From Eublepharis macularius (Eukaryota; Chordata; Lepidosauria; Squamata; Eublepharidae), in contig NC_072790.1 in assembly GCF_028583425.1 (NCBI RefSeq), forward strand, positions 8,848,552 to 8,912,551: a stretch of DNA of 64,000 bases, written 5' to 3'. The notes below the pieces were generated by a model that saw only the letters and a program-made list of their open reading frames with translations, made no database searches and was not told the DNA's origin. Shown here piece after piece: positions 11,265 to 21,484 of the stretch (position 1 is its first letter; the number at the start of each line of letters is the position of its first letter). Position numbers and translations under genes: made by a program.

Positions 11265-11346
11265 CCCTAAGAAGAGTTACTTCAGTCTAAATCCATTGAA
11301 ATTAATTGGCTTAGACTGGAGTAAGTCTGTATAGGATTGCACTGTT
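11265..11346. repeat. Short palindromic MITE
   Basis: GAGTTACTTCAGTCTAAATC on the left mirrors GACTGGAGTAAGTCTGTA on the right around a centre of ATTGAAATTAATTGG. This is a common short amniote repeat. A degraded relative lies near 17950-18035. Confidence 0.6.
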
Positions 11347-11349
11347 AGA

Positions 11350-12200
11350 CAGAATTTCTCAGAATACCACACCATCAGTTCAGGGTCTACACAGGAATCA
11401 ATATTGCCCGGAAATCAATATTTTCTCTCAGAAACACAGATATGTTCTCAGGCTGCTTGTTTTGACCAGAACGAACACTCTTCTTCTCGCAGCTGAGTTC
11501 CCTCCGCCTGTTGCCCTCCAGGTACAGCTGCTGTCTACTCCAATCCCATCCCATCCAGCTCTCCCCCTTCTTTCCTCAGAGGCCTGCATCCAACCCCACA
11601 GCAACCACTTCAAAACCCAATTTTAGCAAGCAGAAATAAAATACTTAAATGTGCAACACATTACAGATAAATTGCTCCACTGGTTCTGCTACTGTCCCCT
11701 TTCAGGAAAAAAAACCCGGTACGTAACAGGATGCCGGAGCTGGGACAGGAGACAGTCTCACCTTGTGTAATGCATTCAGCATCCCTGAAGTAGCTATAAC
11801 TGTACGGGGGCGGGGGGGGGGAGATTCTCCTCTCGCCAGGCCCTGTTCACAAAAGCTAGAAATATCCTCCTCTCTTCTCTTGAGCTGCAATCAATATGCT
11901 GGCTGAGATCCGTGGATCAGCTAGAAACGGTGCAGATATTTTGAGAAAGAAATGTTTTGATTGGAGAAAAGATTTACGCATTCGATGAATTCATTTCTGC
12001 TCCAAAAGTTTTTACGTTAAGGTTGCCACCTTATCTATTGTGTCACGAGAGCAGTACAAACATTTTTCACTCAGACATTTTTTGTATTCAGTCACCAGAT
12101 AGCCTCTGTGCTGCTACAGTTTCCCTCTGTCTTTTCAATTTCCCACCCTCCAAATTGGATTGTTCTTATATCCATTCCGTCTAATGGGTCTTCTGTGCTA
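11350..12200. other. Unassigned sequence
   Basis: No repeat or exon is recognised. A G run at 11804-11821 is simple sequence. Confidence 0.3.
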
Positions 12201-12204
12201 TCAA

Positions 12205-12475
12205 TTCCAAGATGAGGCTCACCCGGCACTTACTTTACCGTCCTTCAGGCCAAAACATGTCCCTTTTTAAAACCCAGGTTTTTAATTGAAGTATTTCATC
12301 TTTGGTAGCTGTTTTTATGGTCTGCTTCTAGCTTGAGGGCTTTTTTATGGATATCATTTTAGGCAGCAGAATCTTGTTTTGATGGCTTGTTTTAATATCG
12401 ATAATTTTATGGTTATTTTTAAACTATTTTATTGTATTTTTAAAATTTTTATAACTAAGCAAGCAGGTCTCTAGA
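12205..12475 (+). mobile_element. Probable L2-like LINE 3' end
   Basis: CACCCGGCACTTACTTTACC, TTCAGGCCAAAACATG and CCTTTTTAAAACCCAGG resemble the last coding block of L2 ORF2. It is followed by a T-rich segment with repeated TTTTATGG and TTTTATTGTATTTT motifs typical of the L2 3' UTR. Too decayed for certainty. Confidence 0.4.
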
Positions 12476-12848
12476 GAGGTGGCACGTAACTCTTCTGAAT
12501 AACTAAATAAATTCTTATCAAAGTACATAGAGTGCTGGCACTGCGTTCAGCATTGCACCCGCAACCTGAAGAGCTAAAAAAGAGAAAGAGGTCCCTTCGT
12601 TTTCTGGTACCTCGGTTGTAAGGAAATATTAAATTCTGATTCTTCAATGTGTGTTCCAGTGTTTCCAGGCAGTGAATGGAAAACACTGAAAGGGGGTGAG
12701 GGGGGGCACCATGCCAACTGTGGTGTTACGTCACTTCTGATAAAAAATTGAAAGTGACCTAAGGTAGCTGTGACAGACTCCAGCTCCACCTTGCTTAAGA
12801 AACCAGCCAATGAAAGAGAGCAGGATATGGGCCCAGCGGGAGATAGCT

Positions 12849-13286
12849 AGGGTTCCCAGCCCCTTACACCCTCCTGGAAGGGGAGGGGAAAACTGGCACT
12901 TACCTCATGTTGTTGGCACGGCCCCTCTCTCTGCATGTGTGCTCTGGCATCTACACGATGACATCACTCCCGGAAGTGCTGTTGTTGCGCTGCTCACAGG
13001 AGCTCCCCTGTGCTCCGTGCAGGGCCAATTTGGCCCATTTTGCGCCCAAATTGGCCCCCAGTGAAGTGCAGGAGCGCTCCCACAGCCAGTGCAGCGACAT
13101 CACTTCCAGGAGAGATGCCACCACGCCCCTTGGGAGTGTGCGTGCTGCACCTGCTCCTGGGGATCCTACCAGTGGTGGGCAACCTCCGGGGGCTTGCCAC
13201 CTCCCGCTAATTGCTGGTGGATCAGCAGCAAGAGTGCAAACCCCCAGGAGTTTGTCTGCCACCAGTGGGGCACCTGGGAACCCTAG
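12849..13286. mobile_element. MITE with CTAGGGTTCCCAG ends
   Basis: Left end GCTAGGGTTCCCAG and right end CTGGGAACCCTAG are exact inverted copies. Inside, GATGACATCACTCCCGGAAG and its rough mirror near 13085-13115 (GACATCACTTCCAGGAG) show that it is broadly palindromic. It is GC-rich and non-coding; several overlapping frames of 65-131 codons on both strands come from the palindrome. Relatives lie at 13925, 23089 and possibly 59786. Confidence 0.75.
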
Positions 13287-13924
13287 AGGGAGAGTCTGTT
13301 AGAGGGAGAGAAAAGTGGGAGAAGGTTTTTGGAGCAGCTGAGAAGAGGCAGCAGAGAGAGAGAGCTGGCAGTTAAGCCTGCTAAACCTGTTCTGTTGAAA
13401 TATTTCCTGTTTAACAAGGGTTCCCAGGCCTCCTTGTGTGCAAACGTAACCCTTAGTCCACTAGAGGGAGTTAAAGAGTTCGGGTATTCCTTATAAGGAA
13501 AAAAAGGCGCCATTTTCCTTGAGGGTTTAGAGAGCCTGAAGCTGCCGGGAGAAGAACTCTCACCTCAGAAGCAGTCCTTTCTAGGAATATCCTGTATTAA
13601 TATTTTAGAAACTCCTGTAAGGAAAAGAAGACATCTCAATGCAGAGCACAGCGGCAAGTGGGTGCATCTTCAAGGGACTGGCTAGACAGAAGTCAGGAAG
13701 ACTGAGACTCGGGTCTGCTCAAATACAACAGGCCCGAATTGCTAAATGCTTTATTATTGTTCCAAATAAGATGTCTTTTCAAGTTAGTTCATTATTATTT
13801 TCATAAATGCAAGCATCACAAGTTGGGGTCACATCTTGTGAACTCTCCCAGTTCTTTAAATAAAAATCAACAATAATATATTTGTCTGGCATTGCTCCTT
13901 GAATTAAATAGGTTACACGTGCAA
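13287..13924. other. Possible LTR interior, not resolved
   Basis: Between two MITEs of one family. CACTAGAGGGAGTTAAAGAG, TTCCTTATAAGGAAAAAAAG and GGCGCCATTTTCC look promoter-like. Together with the polyadenylation region at 14195-14285 this could be one LTR invaded by a MITE. No paired LTR is seen. Confidence 0.25.
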
Positions 13925-14150
13925 AGCACACATGGTCCCAGAGAGGTGTGATGACATCACTTCCAAGAAGTGACGTCATCATGCCAACCACGGGTGTGCT
14001 CTGAAGCGTTGCACAGGGCTAATTTTGGCCCATTTGGGCCTGGTGCCCTTTCCCAGGTTGTCTGCTGGTGGAGGGCAATCGCCAGGGCAGTTGCCACAAT
14101 CCAGCAAACCCCTGGGTGATTGCCCACCACTGATGGGCACCTGGTAAGTC
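13925..14150. mobile_element. MITE relative with a perfect TGACGTCA palindrome
   Basis: GTGATGACATCACTTCC and AAGAAGTGACGTCATCATGC resemble the 12849 element. TGACGTCA at 13971-13978 is an exact CRE/ATF consensus. The right part ends in CACTGATGGGCACCTGGTAA, near the CCAGTGGGGCACCTGGGAA end of the first element. Confidence 0.5.
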
Positions 14151-14194
14151 TATGTCTAACCTCAGTAAGTTTTTGAATTTAAAACCATTCACGC

Positions 14195-14285
14195 CTATGT
14201 TCCATCTTGTAAATAAAGTTTAATTTTATTTTGTTTTAAATCTGACTGGCTTGGAATTGTTGGCTGAGGGAAAATATCACACACA
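14195..14285 (+). repeat. LTR-like polyadenylation and U5 segment
   Basis: TTGTAAATAAAGTTTAATTT includes an AATAAA signal, followed by TAAATCTGACTGGC and a segment ending AATATCACACA. This is the arrangement of the R-U5 end of a retroviral-type LTR. The 5' boundary is not identified. Confidence 0.35.
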
Positions 14286-14540
14286 GATGATCAAGTCACG
14301 CTATGTGGGCCTAGTGAAGTAAATGGTGGCAGCAAATATAGGGGAAATGGCCTCTGCGTTCCCTTCTCCCCATAGCTCTCGGCTGTAGCAAATAAAGGGA
14401 ACTGACCGTCTGTCTGGCGGAGCTTCTGGAAGAGGAGAGGGAGGCCCCTCTGAGGATGTGGCTCTCTGCCTGCTGTACTGGAGGCCAGGCAAGTGGTGTG
14501 TGGTAAGCAGCAGCAATGGGAACATGGAGTAGAGGTGTCA

Positions 14541-14790
14541 TGTTTGGTGTAGTGGTTAAGAGCGCGGGACTCTAATCTGGAGAACCAGGTTTGATTCCCC
14601 ACTCCTCCACTTGAAGCCAGCTGGGTGACCTTGGGCGAGTCACGGCTCTCTGGAGCTCTCTCAGCCCCACCCACCTCACATCGTGTTTTGTTGTGGGGAT
14701 AATAATGGCATACTTTATAAACCGCTCTGAGTGGGCATTAAGTTGTCCTGAAGGGTGGTATATAAATCGAATGTTGTTATGTTATTATTA
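14541..14790 (+). mobile_element. tRNA-derived SINE, full length
   Basis: The head reads GTAGTGGTTAAGAGC (A-box region) and AACCAGGTTTGATTCCCC (B box GGTTTGATTCC), followed by the body AGCTGGGTGACCTTGGGC, CCCACCCACCTCACA and GTTGTGGGGATAATAAT. The tail is AAGGGTGGTATATAAATC with a TTATT-rich end. The tRNA acceptor stem is not conserved, so this is not a tRNA gene. Confidence 0.85.
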
Positions 14791-14799
14791 CTGGATTGA

Positions 14800-15195
14800 G
14801 CTTCAGGCTAAGTTAGGCTCCTAATGCCTTATTGTTCATTGGTTACTTTTCGTTGGCAGCAGCCAATCGGTCCACAGAAATAAAGACCAACCAAAGGGCT
14901 GCAAATCAGTGACACTGTATATAGTTGGTGCAACTTAAGGATTCTAGTCGTGTGCATTCTTATTGGTTACTGTTTGAAAGGGGTGTGGGGTTTATGTGTA
15001 GATATTTGCTCCTGCTGAGCCTGTGCTGTCTGTCTGCTTCTGGTCTTCAATAAAGGTGTTATTATGAGCAGAAATCCTTACTAGCTGAAATCACTATGAC
15101 CAGAAATCACAATACTTCATAGCGGGATCCCGCACCCTCACTAGAGGAATGGGACCCCTAGTCTGTAGTTCTGAAGTTGCAGGGAACTTTCCGCT
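14800..15195 (+). mobile_element. Probable solo LTR fragment
   Basis: Two CAAT-like blocks (CATTGGTTAC near 14839 and TTATTGGTTACTG near 14959) and CTGTATATAGTTGG are followed by TCTTCAATAAAGGTG. After about 50 bases comes GCGGGATCCCGCACC. The order promoter, AATAAA, short U5 fits an ERV-like LTR. TG and CA ends and a target duplication were not located. Confidence 0.4.
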
Positions 15196-15199
15196 ACAG

Positions 15200-16140
15200 T
15201 TTCCTCCCCCCCCCCCCCCTCACCCCAACAAATTTTGTAAGGGCCAAAATCATCTCTTAAATTGAAAAAATTTAAGCCAATTTCTTTGTTTTTTAAAAGG
15301 GAAATTATTATAGAACAACATGGGTTTTATGTGTTGTGGGATGAAGGGGAGGCAACATTTTTGTTTGTTTATTTATTTTGGTAATTCCACAGAAGTACAA
15401 CAGCACACTGGCACTGCTCTGCACACAAAAACAAGATCAATCTATTGGGAAGTTAATTTTGAAAGCAAAGGGATTTATTACAGGATTATCGTGACACTTT
15501 TCCATGTAATTATAACCTCTTTTTTTCATTTGGGTTCTATGGGACTAATTAGGAACCAAGCTTGCAACACAAATGGAAGTTACGAAAATTTCTTTAAACC
15601 AAACCTTTCAACAAACAGAACAATACAACTATTTTTTTAAAAAACCAAACTCATAGGTGCAACTAAGTACAGAAACTTGCAGCCAATAATGTCTTTAAGT
15701 ATAGCCAAGTGACTGGTTGTCATTTGAAACCACCTCATCTGGGTACGCAAGGCCCACCTTTCCAGGTCCCACCAATGCCGGAATCCTTTGTTACAGTCCT
15801 CTTGATTATGGAACAAACTGGAACACTGGCTTCTGGCTTCACCTTGGGAATTACAGCCTTGCAATAAAAATATGATGCCAGTAGTAATAACAAACTAAAT
15901 ATAACTCACATACACCACTTTAGTCACTATTGTTCACGTACAATGTATTTCCCATTACCTAATTCAAGGTGACAAGAACACATGAAATGTTATCAAGCTC
16001 CCCTGCAACCAGCCTTCTCCTCCCGGTTCAGCTTCCAACATTGACTGCTCCCTACTGGGCTAAACCAACTAGCTCAAGGGGGTTACATCATCATGGATCT
16101 TGATTGTGTGGGGATTTCATGGGAGCCACAGGCTTTGATT
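15200..16140. other. Unassigned AT-rich sequence
   Basis: A run of C at 15204-15221 aside, no repeat is recognised. A 106-codon plus-strand open frame (15320-15640) has no domain signal and low-complexity composition. Confidence 0.3.
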
Positions 16141-16149
16141 ACACACAAA

Positions 16150-16375
16150 GCCAGTTTGTGTAGTGATTAGAATGTCAGACTAGGACTTCCGAGGCCCAGG
16201 TTCCAATCCTCACGCTGCATTGTTGGGTGACTTTGGGCCAGTCCTACTCTCAGCTTAACCAACCTCATAGGGTTGTTGTAAGGCTAAAATGGAGACTAGA
16301 ATGATGTAAATTGTTTTGTGTTCCCATTGTGGGGGAAAGGTGGGGCATATATGATATAAACCAAGTTCTCGGCCA
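16150..16375 (+). mobile_element. tRNA-derived SINE
   Basis: TGTGTAGTGATTAGAATG and GCCCAGGTTCCAATCC hold A- and B-box-like sequences. The body GGGTGACTTTGGGCCAGTC, AACCTCATAGGGTTGTTG and GTTCCCATTGTGGGGGAAAG follows, as in the 58757 copy. Confidence 0.8.
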
Positions 16376-17160
16376 GGAGAGCAAGAGGCTTGGAGCAACC
16401 TCAAGGGAGCAGCACTTTGGATCCAATAAGTGTGCACGATTTGAATGGGTCCAGGGTAAAACGTGCCCTGAGGTGGGTAGCCCACCTAGCCATGGAACAA
16501 AGACTCCAATGGTCAGCTCCTGGGAGTAACAAAGGGTTTGATTAGCTTGATTTGTAGCTGCCGGGGCGTGTGAAAGAGAATGCAAAATTTGTCCTGGCAC
16601 TGCACAAAGGGGCAGTTTGTTAATGAAGTCCACTGGAGCTGAGTTGATGAATTTAGTTGGGGAATGTGCCTTCCCAGGAATGAATTATAAATACTTATGA
16701 ATGCCAGTTGATTCTCTCCTCAATCATAGACAGGAGATCTCATCATGGAAGGAAGGAAAGGAATGTGTTAAGTGGGGTGACTCTGCAAGACCTTTTTTGC
16801 GCTGGATTCCTTTAGGGGCTGGAAACACTGCAAAACTAATCACCGCTAGTCTCTCCGCATTTACATGTGGCATTCCATTCATGCCTGGGTCTCTCGGGCA
16901 GGACTCAGCAGCTGTTAGCTGGAATTCCCCCTGGCTGCAATCCAAACTGCCATTTTAATCCAGGGGCCTGGTGACATTTAATATCACAGGTAGCCATATT
17001 AAATGCTACCTGTGATATTAAAATGGCTATTAAAGGTGGCAGAGGCCGGGTCGACTGCTTACAGCAGTCCAGTTCTGTGCACTCTCTTCATTGTTCTGCT
17101 CTGCACATGTCTGAGTTAAAGGAAAGCCTGCAATTTGTCTTCAAGCACTAGGAAGCAACG
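16376..17160. other. Unassigned, contains one perfect hairpin
   Basis: No gene or dispersed repeat is recognised apart from the hairpin listed separately. Confidence 0.3.
16978..17021. repeat. Perfect 16-bp inverted repeat
   Basis: TTAATATCACAGGTAG at 16978-16993 is the exact reverse complement of CTACCTGTGATATTAA at 17006-17021, with a 12-base loop. GCCATTTTAAT upstream and AAAATGGC downstream extend a weaker outer symmetry, so this may be the core of a small MITE. Confidence 0.75.
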
Positions 17161-17164
17161 TAGT

Positions 17165-17352
17165 TTCAGGTGGGCAGGCGAGTTAGTCTGTAGCAGTAGA
17201 ACAAAATATGTGTCCAGTAGCAGCTGAAAGCCCAACAACATTCCCCAGGGTATAAGCTTCCACGAATTAAAGCTCACTTTGTCAGATACCACAACAGCTC
17301 ATGCCCTGGAAATTTTTGTTGGTCTTTAAGGTGCTATTGGACTTGAACTAAG
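17165..17352 (+). mobile_element. Retroposon, GGTGCTACTGG family
   Basis: It begins GTTTCAGGTGGGCAGGCGAG and reads through GTCCAGTAGCAGCTGAAAGC to an inverted counterpart TTGTTGGTCTTTAAGGTGCT and ATTGGACTT. The palindromic layout matches the 35475 and 53910 copies. Confidence 0.65.
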
Positions 17353-17359
17353 GCAAAAG

Positions 17360-18355
17360 GAATCCAAGCTTGTTAAAATATCTTACAGCATTACAGCATT
17401 TAATGTGATAACGAAAGGAGAGTATAGAAAATCACCTCTTAATCGTTTGCAGAGCTTCACAACAATCGACACCTATGGTACACTCACCTGGGCTTTTCCC
17501 CGTTCCTAAAACACGATTAATTCTTTCGTCATCTTTTTTGGTAAATTTTTGCCCTGTTTTGCCAACATCTAGACCCTATAGTCCGACTCCAGGTATTTCC
17601 CCCGCCTGCTAGATTTTCATAGGTAGCTTCTTTAAAAGCATTACATAAAATAGTGTTTTTCTTATCAGAGAATCTCAGAGCACTGCCAAAGAGTTGAAGA
17701 GAGGGGAAGCAACACGGTCCACTTAAGACAGAATCTAAAGCTACAGTTGGAACTCAAAGATTTTTCGACATAATTTTAAAAACCTGACGAAAATACAATG
17801 TCACACTACGTTTGAGAAAGCCTAATCAAGCCAAGCGGCAATTATTTTAATCATTTCTCCCCCCGCTGTCCAATCTGAGATTACACTTGACTTTCCAGTT
17901 TCTCAGCTGCCGATTTATAAAAATGTTGACTTGATTGCCAGAGCTGTCGGCGCTGTCCTAAGCAGCGTTAGACCCTTCTCGGTGCACTGACTTAAACTGA
18001 TTTAGAAGGGTGTAACTCTGCTAAGGATTGTACTGTGTATTCTGCAGAGGAGAGTTATGATGAGCAGATAAAACCTGTCAGTGGCTGCCAGTAGGGCAAC
18101 AGCTTTGGTGGCTTATTTTCCGAACCATGCTGCCTTTTTTTCCGTTTCGGCAGCACAGCGGGAACACGGTGCATGGAGCCTTACAAGCAAAGCACTTCTA
18201 AGCACGCTGCCAATGCGACCAGCTACTTCTGACGGAGCAGGAAACTGAGAACTGGCCAGGTATATTCGATGCGTGTGCTTGTTTATTTGTTGTTCTTGAA
18301 TTGATTTATATATTATTTTAAATGCAGTTTTAATGTTCAACGCACCAGAAATTCC
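17360..18355. other. Unassigned, with a short MITE relic near 17950-18035
   Basis: GTCCTAAGCAGCGTTAGACC and GGGTGTAACTCTGCTAAGGA resemble the short palindromic MITE at 11265. The rest has no recognisable feature. Confidence 0.3.
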
Positions 18356-18359
18356 CTCT

Positions 18360-18425
18360 TCCTCAGGGACTGCCTCCTAATCTCTAGGGATTTCCCAGAC
18401 TGGAGTTGGCAACCCCATATATAAA
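18360..18425 (-). repeat. MITE end relic, AGGGTTGCCAAC family
   Basis: TCTAGGGATTTCCCAGACTG followed by GAGTTGGCAACCCC is the right end of the small MITE family. The left part is missing. Confidence 0.5.
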
Positions 18426-18494
18426 CTTTCTGCCATTGTAATGAGTGGAACTTCTGTTAATCATAAAAGACAATTTGTTCCATCAGTTTGATAT

Positions 18495-19290
18495 TTGGCA
18501 CCAAGGGTTTATTTATTTAAAACATTTGTATGCTGCCTTTCCAAGGCAATGAATATTAAAGCGCACACACACACAAATTAAAACAACATTTTAAAACAAT
18601 TTAAATTTAAAACAACATTTAAAACAGTGTTAAAACAATTCAATAAATATGGCCACACTAATACACGGCACAAAGAACAGGGAGGAGGGCCAATAAGAGT
18701 TCATTGTTCTGCTAGACAGAACAAAGAAGTCTTCACCCGCTGGAGGAAGAGAGCAACAGAGGGGGGCAGATAAATCTCTCTGGAGAGGGAGTTCCAAAGT
18801 TTTGGTACAATGACCAAGAAGGTCCTTTCACAGGTTTCCACCCATCTCGCCTCATAGGGCAACGATGACCAGAATGAATGGGTAGTTACATATGGGAGAA
18901 AGCCGTCCTTAAAAGATGCTGGTCCCAAGCCATATAAGGCTTTAAAGGTCAATACCAGCACCCTGAATTAGGCCTAGAAACAAACTGGAAGCCAATGCAG
19001 ATGGAACAAGTCTTGAATGATATGGTCCCCACTCCAGTCAGCATTCTGGCTACTGCATTCTGTACCAACTGAAACTTCCAGACAGTATTCAAGGGCAGGC
19101 CCACATAGCACACATTGCAGTAGTCTAATCTAGATGTTACCAGGACGTGTACAGGAAGGGCTGCAGCTGGATCACATGCAGCTTGTGAAAGACACTCCTG
19201 TCCTTACGTTGCCACCAACCGCCTGCTTTACAGGTAGTGCAACTTCATCTAATACAGGAGATATCCCATTCCCTGGTTTATGTAAAGAAT
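18495..19290 (-). mobile_element. L2-like LINE, C-terminal ORF2 and 3' UTR
   Basis: Minus-strand translation in shifting frames gives VTSRLDYCNVCYVGLPL, KFQLVQNAVARMLTGV, then LKALYGLGPASF-like and PKLWNSLSREIYLPP blocks. These are the terminal blocks of L2-type ORF2 (SRLDYCN, LQLVQNAAAR, YKALHGLAP, P..WN.LP). Stops and frameshifts show that it is dead. The 3' tail contains an ACACACAC run at 18566-18575 and TTAAAACAACATTT repeats. Confidence 0.8.
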
Positions 19291-19439
19291 TCATGTAGAG
19301 AGGGGTGTAACCTGGCCAAAGTTGGGGGGGGGGGATCAGTGTAAAACAAATGAATTATAGCAGGTTAAAAAATGTGCCTTGACAAGCAGGGGACCACAAA
19401 GACTTGTGGGGGGGGATCTTCTTTTACCCCCGCCCGCTA

Positions 19440-19700
19440 TTTCCCCTTTCCTTTCTGTGGCAGCCCCTATAGCCTCTATGTTTGAAGCTGCTCTCTTCCC
19501 CTGTGGACTGGACTACTCTTCAGGATAGGTAGATATACTTTGTTGTCCCTCACTCTATTCCAACTTCTGCCTAGCTTCCCAGGACTCTGTGTGTGTGTAA
19601 CCATTTTTACTATTTACCCTGTGTGTATGTGCATACATAGTCCTCTTTCAATAAAAGTTTGCTCTTTAAATTTAAAGCACCAGTCTTGTCTGCTACATTG
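19440..19700 (+). mobile_element. LTR-like 3' segment
   Basis: CTCTTTCAATAAAAGTTTGC carries an AATAAA signal. It is followed by TTTAAAGCACCAGTCTTGTC and TGCTACATTG, an arrangement usual for R-U5 of an endogenous retrovirus-type LTR. The start of the LTR is not found. Confidence 0.35.
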
Positions 19701-19889
19701 ATACATCGATGAAAAAGATCCCGTAGTTGCCACCTCTCCTTGCTTGCTAATTCCCCCACTATTCTCTTACTCGCAAGCAGACCAATTCAGGTAACGCTGC
19801 TGGGGCTTAAAAAGCCCTCTATGTGTCACTATATCAAGTTCAAGCCAGAACAGTTCCCATTCTAAACACAACCGTGTCAAGATTTGCAA

Positions 19890-20035
19890 ACTAGTGTTGT
19901 AGCGTGGTTAGAGTGTTAGGATCTGGGAGACCCAGGTTCGAATCCCCACTCTGCCCTAGAAGCTCACGGGGTGGCTCTTGGGCCAGTCACACACTCTCAA
20001 ACTAACCTATTTCAGAAGGATTCTCACCATCAGTT
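19890..20035 (+). mobile_element. tRNA-derived SINE, 5' part
   Basis: GTAGCGTGGTTAGAGTG and CCCAGGTTCGAATCCCCAC contain the A-box region and a perfect B box (GGTTCGAATCC). The body GGGCCAGTCACACACTCTCA follows. The copy is truncated before its tail. Confidence 0.8.
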
Positions 20036-20059
20036 GCTGCCGATGCATGCGGTTAAAAT

Positions 20060-20520
20060 GGCTTTATTCAGATGTTTAGAAACATGGAAATGTAGAGCTG
20101 GAAGCGTCTCCAAGGCCCCCTGCACAACAAAGGGAAGTCACAGCTTTCTCTCCCCCTCGCCTCCCTCAGTGCCCCCTGCTCTATGCCCAGAGGAAGGCAA
20201 AAAACCTCCAGGATCCCTGGCCCATCTGGCCTGGAGGGAAATTCCTTCCTGAACCCAAAGGGGTGATTGGGCATGTAAGAAAGGGCCGCAAGAGCCAAGC
20301 AACGGCCCATCTCTCTGTGCATTCCCTCTCCTGATCTGTATACGTTCATATTGAGTCAGAGAATCATCATAGCTGTCAGGATGCCTATCCAGCCTCTCCT
20401 TAAATACCTCCAAGGGAGGAGAGCCCACCACCTCCCGAGGACGCCCGTTCCATTGAGGAACCACTTTAACGGTTAGGAAGTTTAATTTAGCGACCTCATG
20501 GGTAGCTAAATTATTCACAT
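20060..20520 (-). mobile_element. CR1-group LINE 3' end
   Basis: Read on the minus strand: AACGGGCGTCCTCGGGAGG, TGGTGGGCTCTCC, GAGAGGCTGGATAGGCATCC and TTCAGGAAGGAATTTCCC. These are the final coding and 3' UTR motifs of a CR1/L3-like LINE (NGRPREVVGSPPLEVFKERLDR in protein form). It has no intact frame. Confidence 0.65.
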
Positions 20521-20955
20521 TATTTATTGCTGTGGGCTATTTTAAATATTTTATTAACCTTTATTGGCTGATTGGTAATTTTACTGGTATTTTATTGAAT
20601 TTCTAGATTTTCCATACTGGAATTGGTCATGGAAAACATTGTTTGTAGGCATGATACAAATAAAGAGCTTGAGAGAGACATGAGAGATGGCTGGATCCAG
20701 CCCTTTCTCTTCTCCGGCAAAGGAAGGGGGTGATTTTCAGCAATTCTCTCCCTCCTTAGCAGGCCCTGCCCAGCTATTTTTCATCATGGGAGGCCCATCC
20801 GGGAAGCCCAGGGCAACCTCACAGGGCTGCAGTGGAAGCGAGGAGTGGGAAAGTTCAGTTCCACGAATGGAGCTCCTCTTGTGGTCGTTTGGATCCAACC
20901 CATTCTCCCACTTCAGGATGCCCAGCGCTGGCCCATCAGTCCTTCAGTTCCCCCT
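20521..20955. other. Unassigned, LINE-tail-like AT-rich then GC-richer
   Basis: 20521-20680 is T-rich and ends GATACAAATAAAGAGC, like a LINE 3' UTR. 20690-20950 has no recognisable feature despite a 127-codon open frame. Confidence 0.3.
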
Positions 20956-20957
20956 AC

Positions 20958-21150
20958 AGAAATGGAGGCAGTGTGGCATAGTGCTTAGCGATCTGGGAGA
21001 CCGAGGTTTGACTCCCCAGTCTGTCATGGAAACATGTTGGTGGACCTTGGATAAAATGAGGGAGTTGTGAGGATAAAATGAAGGAGAGGAAAACAATGAA
21101 GGCTGCTTTGGGGGCCATGGGGGAGACAGGCAGGGTATGAATGAAGTAAG
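20958..21150 (+). mobile_element. tRNA-derived SINE
   Basis: GTGTGGCATAGTGCTTAGCG and CCGAGGTTTGACTCCCCAG hold the box A and B regions. GTGAGGATAAAATGAAGGAG and GCTGCTTTGGGGGCCATGGG follow, with a tail GAATGAAGTAAGTAAG. The middle is shortened relative to the 58757 copy. Confidence 0.75.
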
Positions 21151-21154
21151 TAAG

Positions 21155-21484
21155 AATAAACAGCACAGAAAAAGTGGCGTCTCATTTCCCCCTTCCTTCC
21201 CGGAAAGCCCCCGTAGTCTCTCCTGCTTCTCCCCTCCTTCCTATCCACCAAACAGCCTACCTTTAGCTTTGCTTTCTTCCCTCCGCCCGACAGCCCCTCC
21301 CTGGAAAAACTACAATCCAGCTGTGCAGTGCCAGCTGCCAGACTGAGGTGCACAGTGGAGAACCCACAAGGACTTGGGGAGGGGAACCGCAGTTTTCTTC
21401 CGTATCCCACTCTCCACGCCATTTCCACTTTCCTTCCTCCTGACAACCCTCAGGTCACATTTTGTTGCTTCCTCCACTCTTTCC
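21155..21484 (+). repeat. Pyrimidine-rich dispersed repeat
   Basis: Consists of TTCCCCCTTCCTTCCCGG-type blocks and then CCACAAGGACTTGGGGAGGG and CTTTCCTTCCTCCTGACAAC. The same series of blocks occurs at 26640, 27225, 29290 and, inverted, at 50040 and 51540. The plus strand is strongly C+T rich. No family name is recognised. Confidence 0.55.
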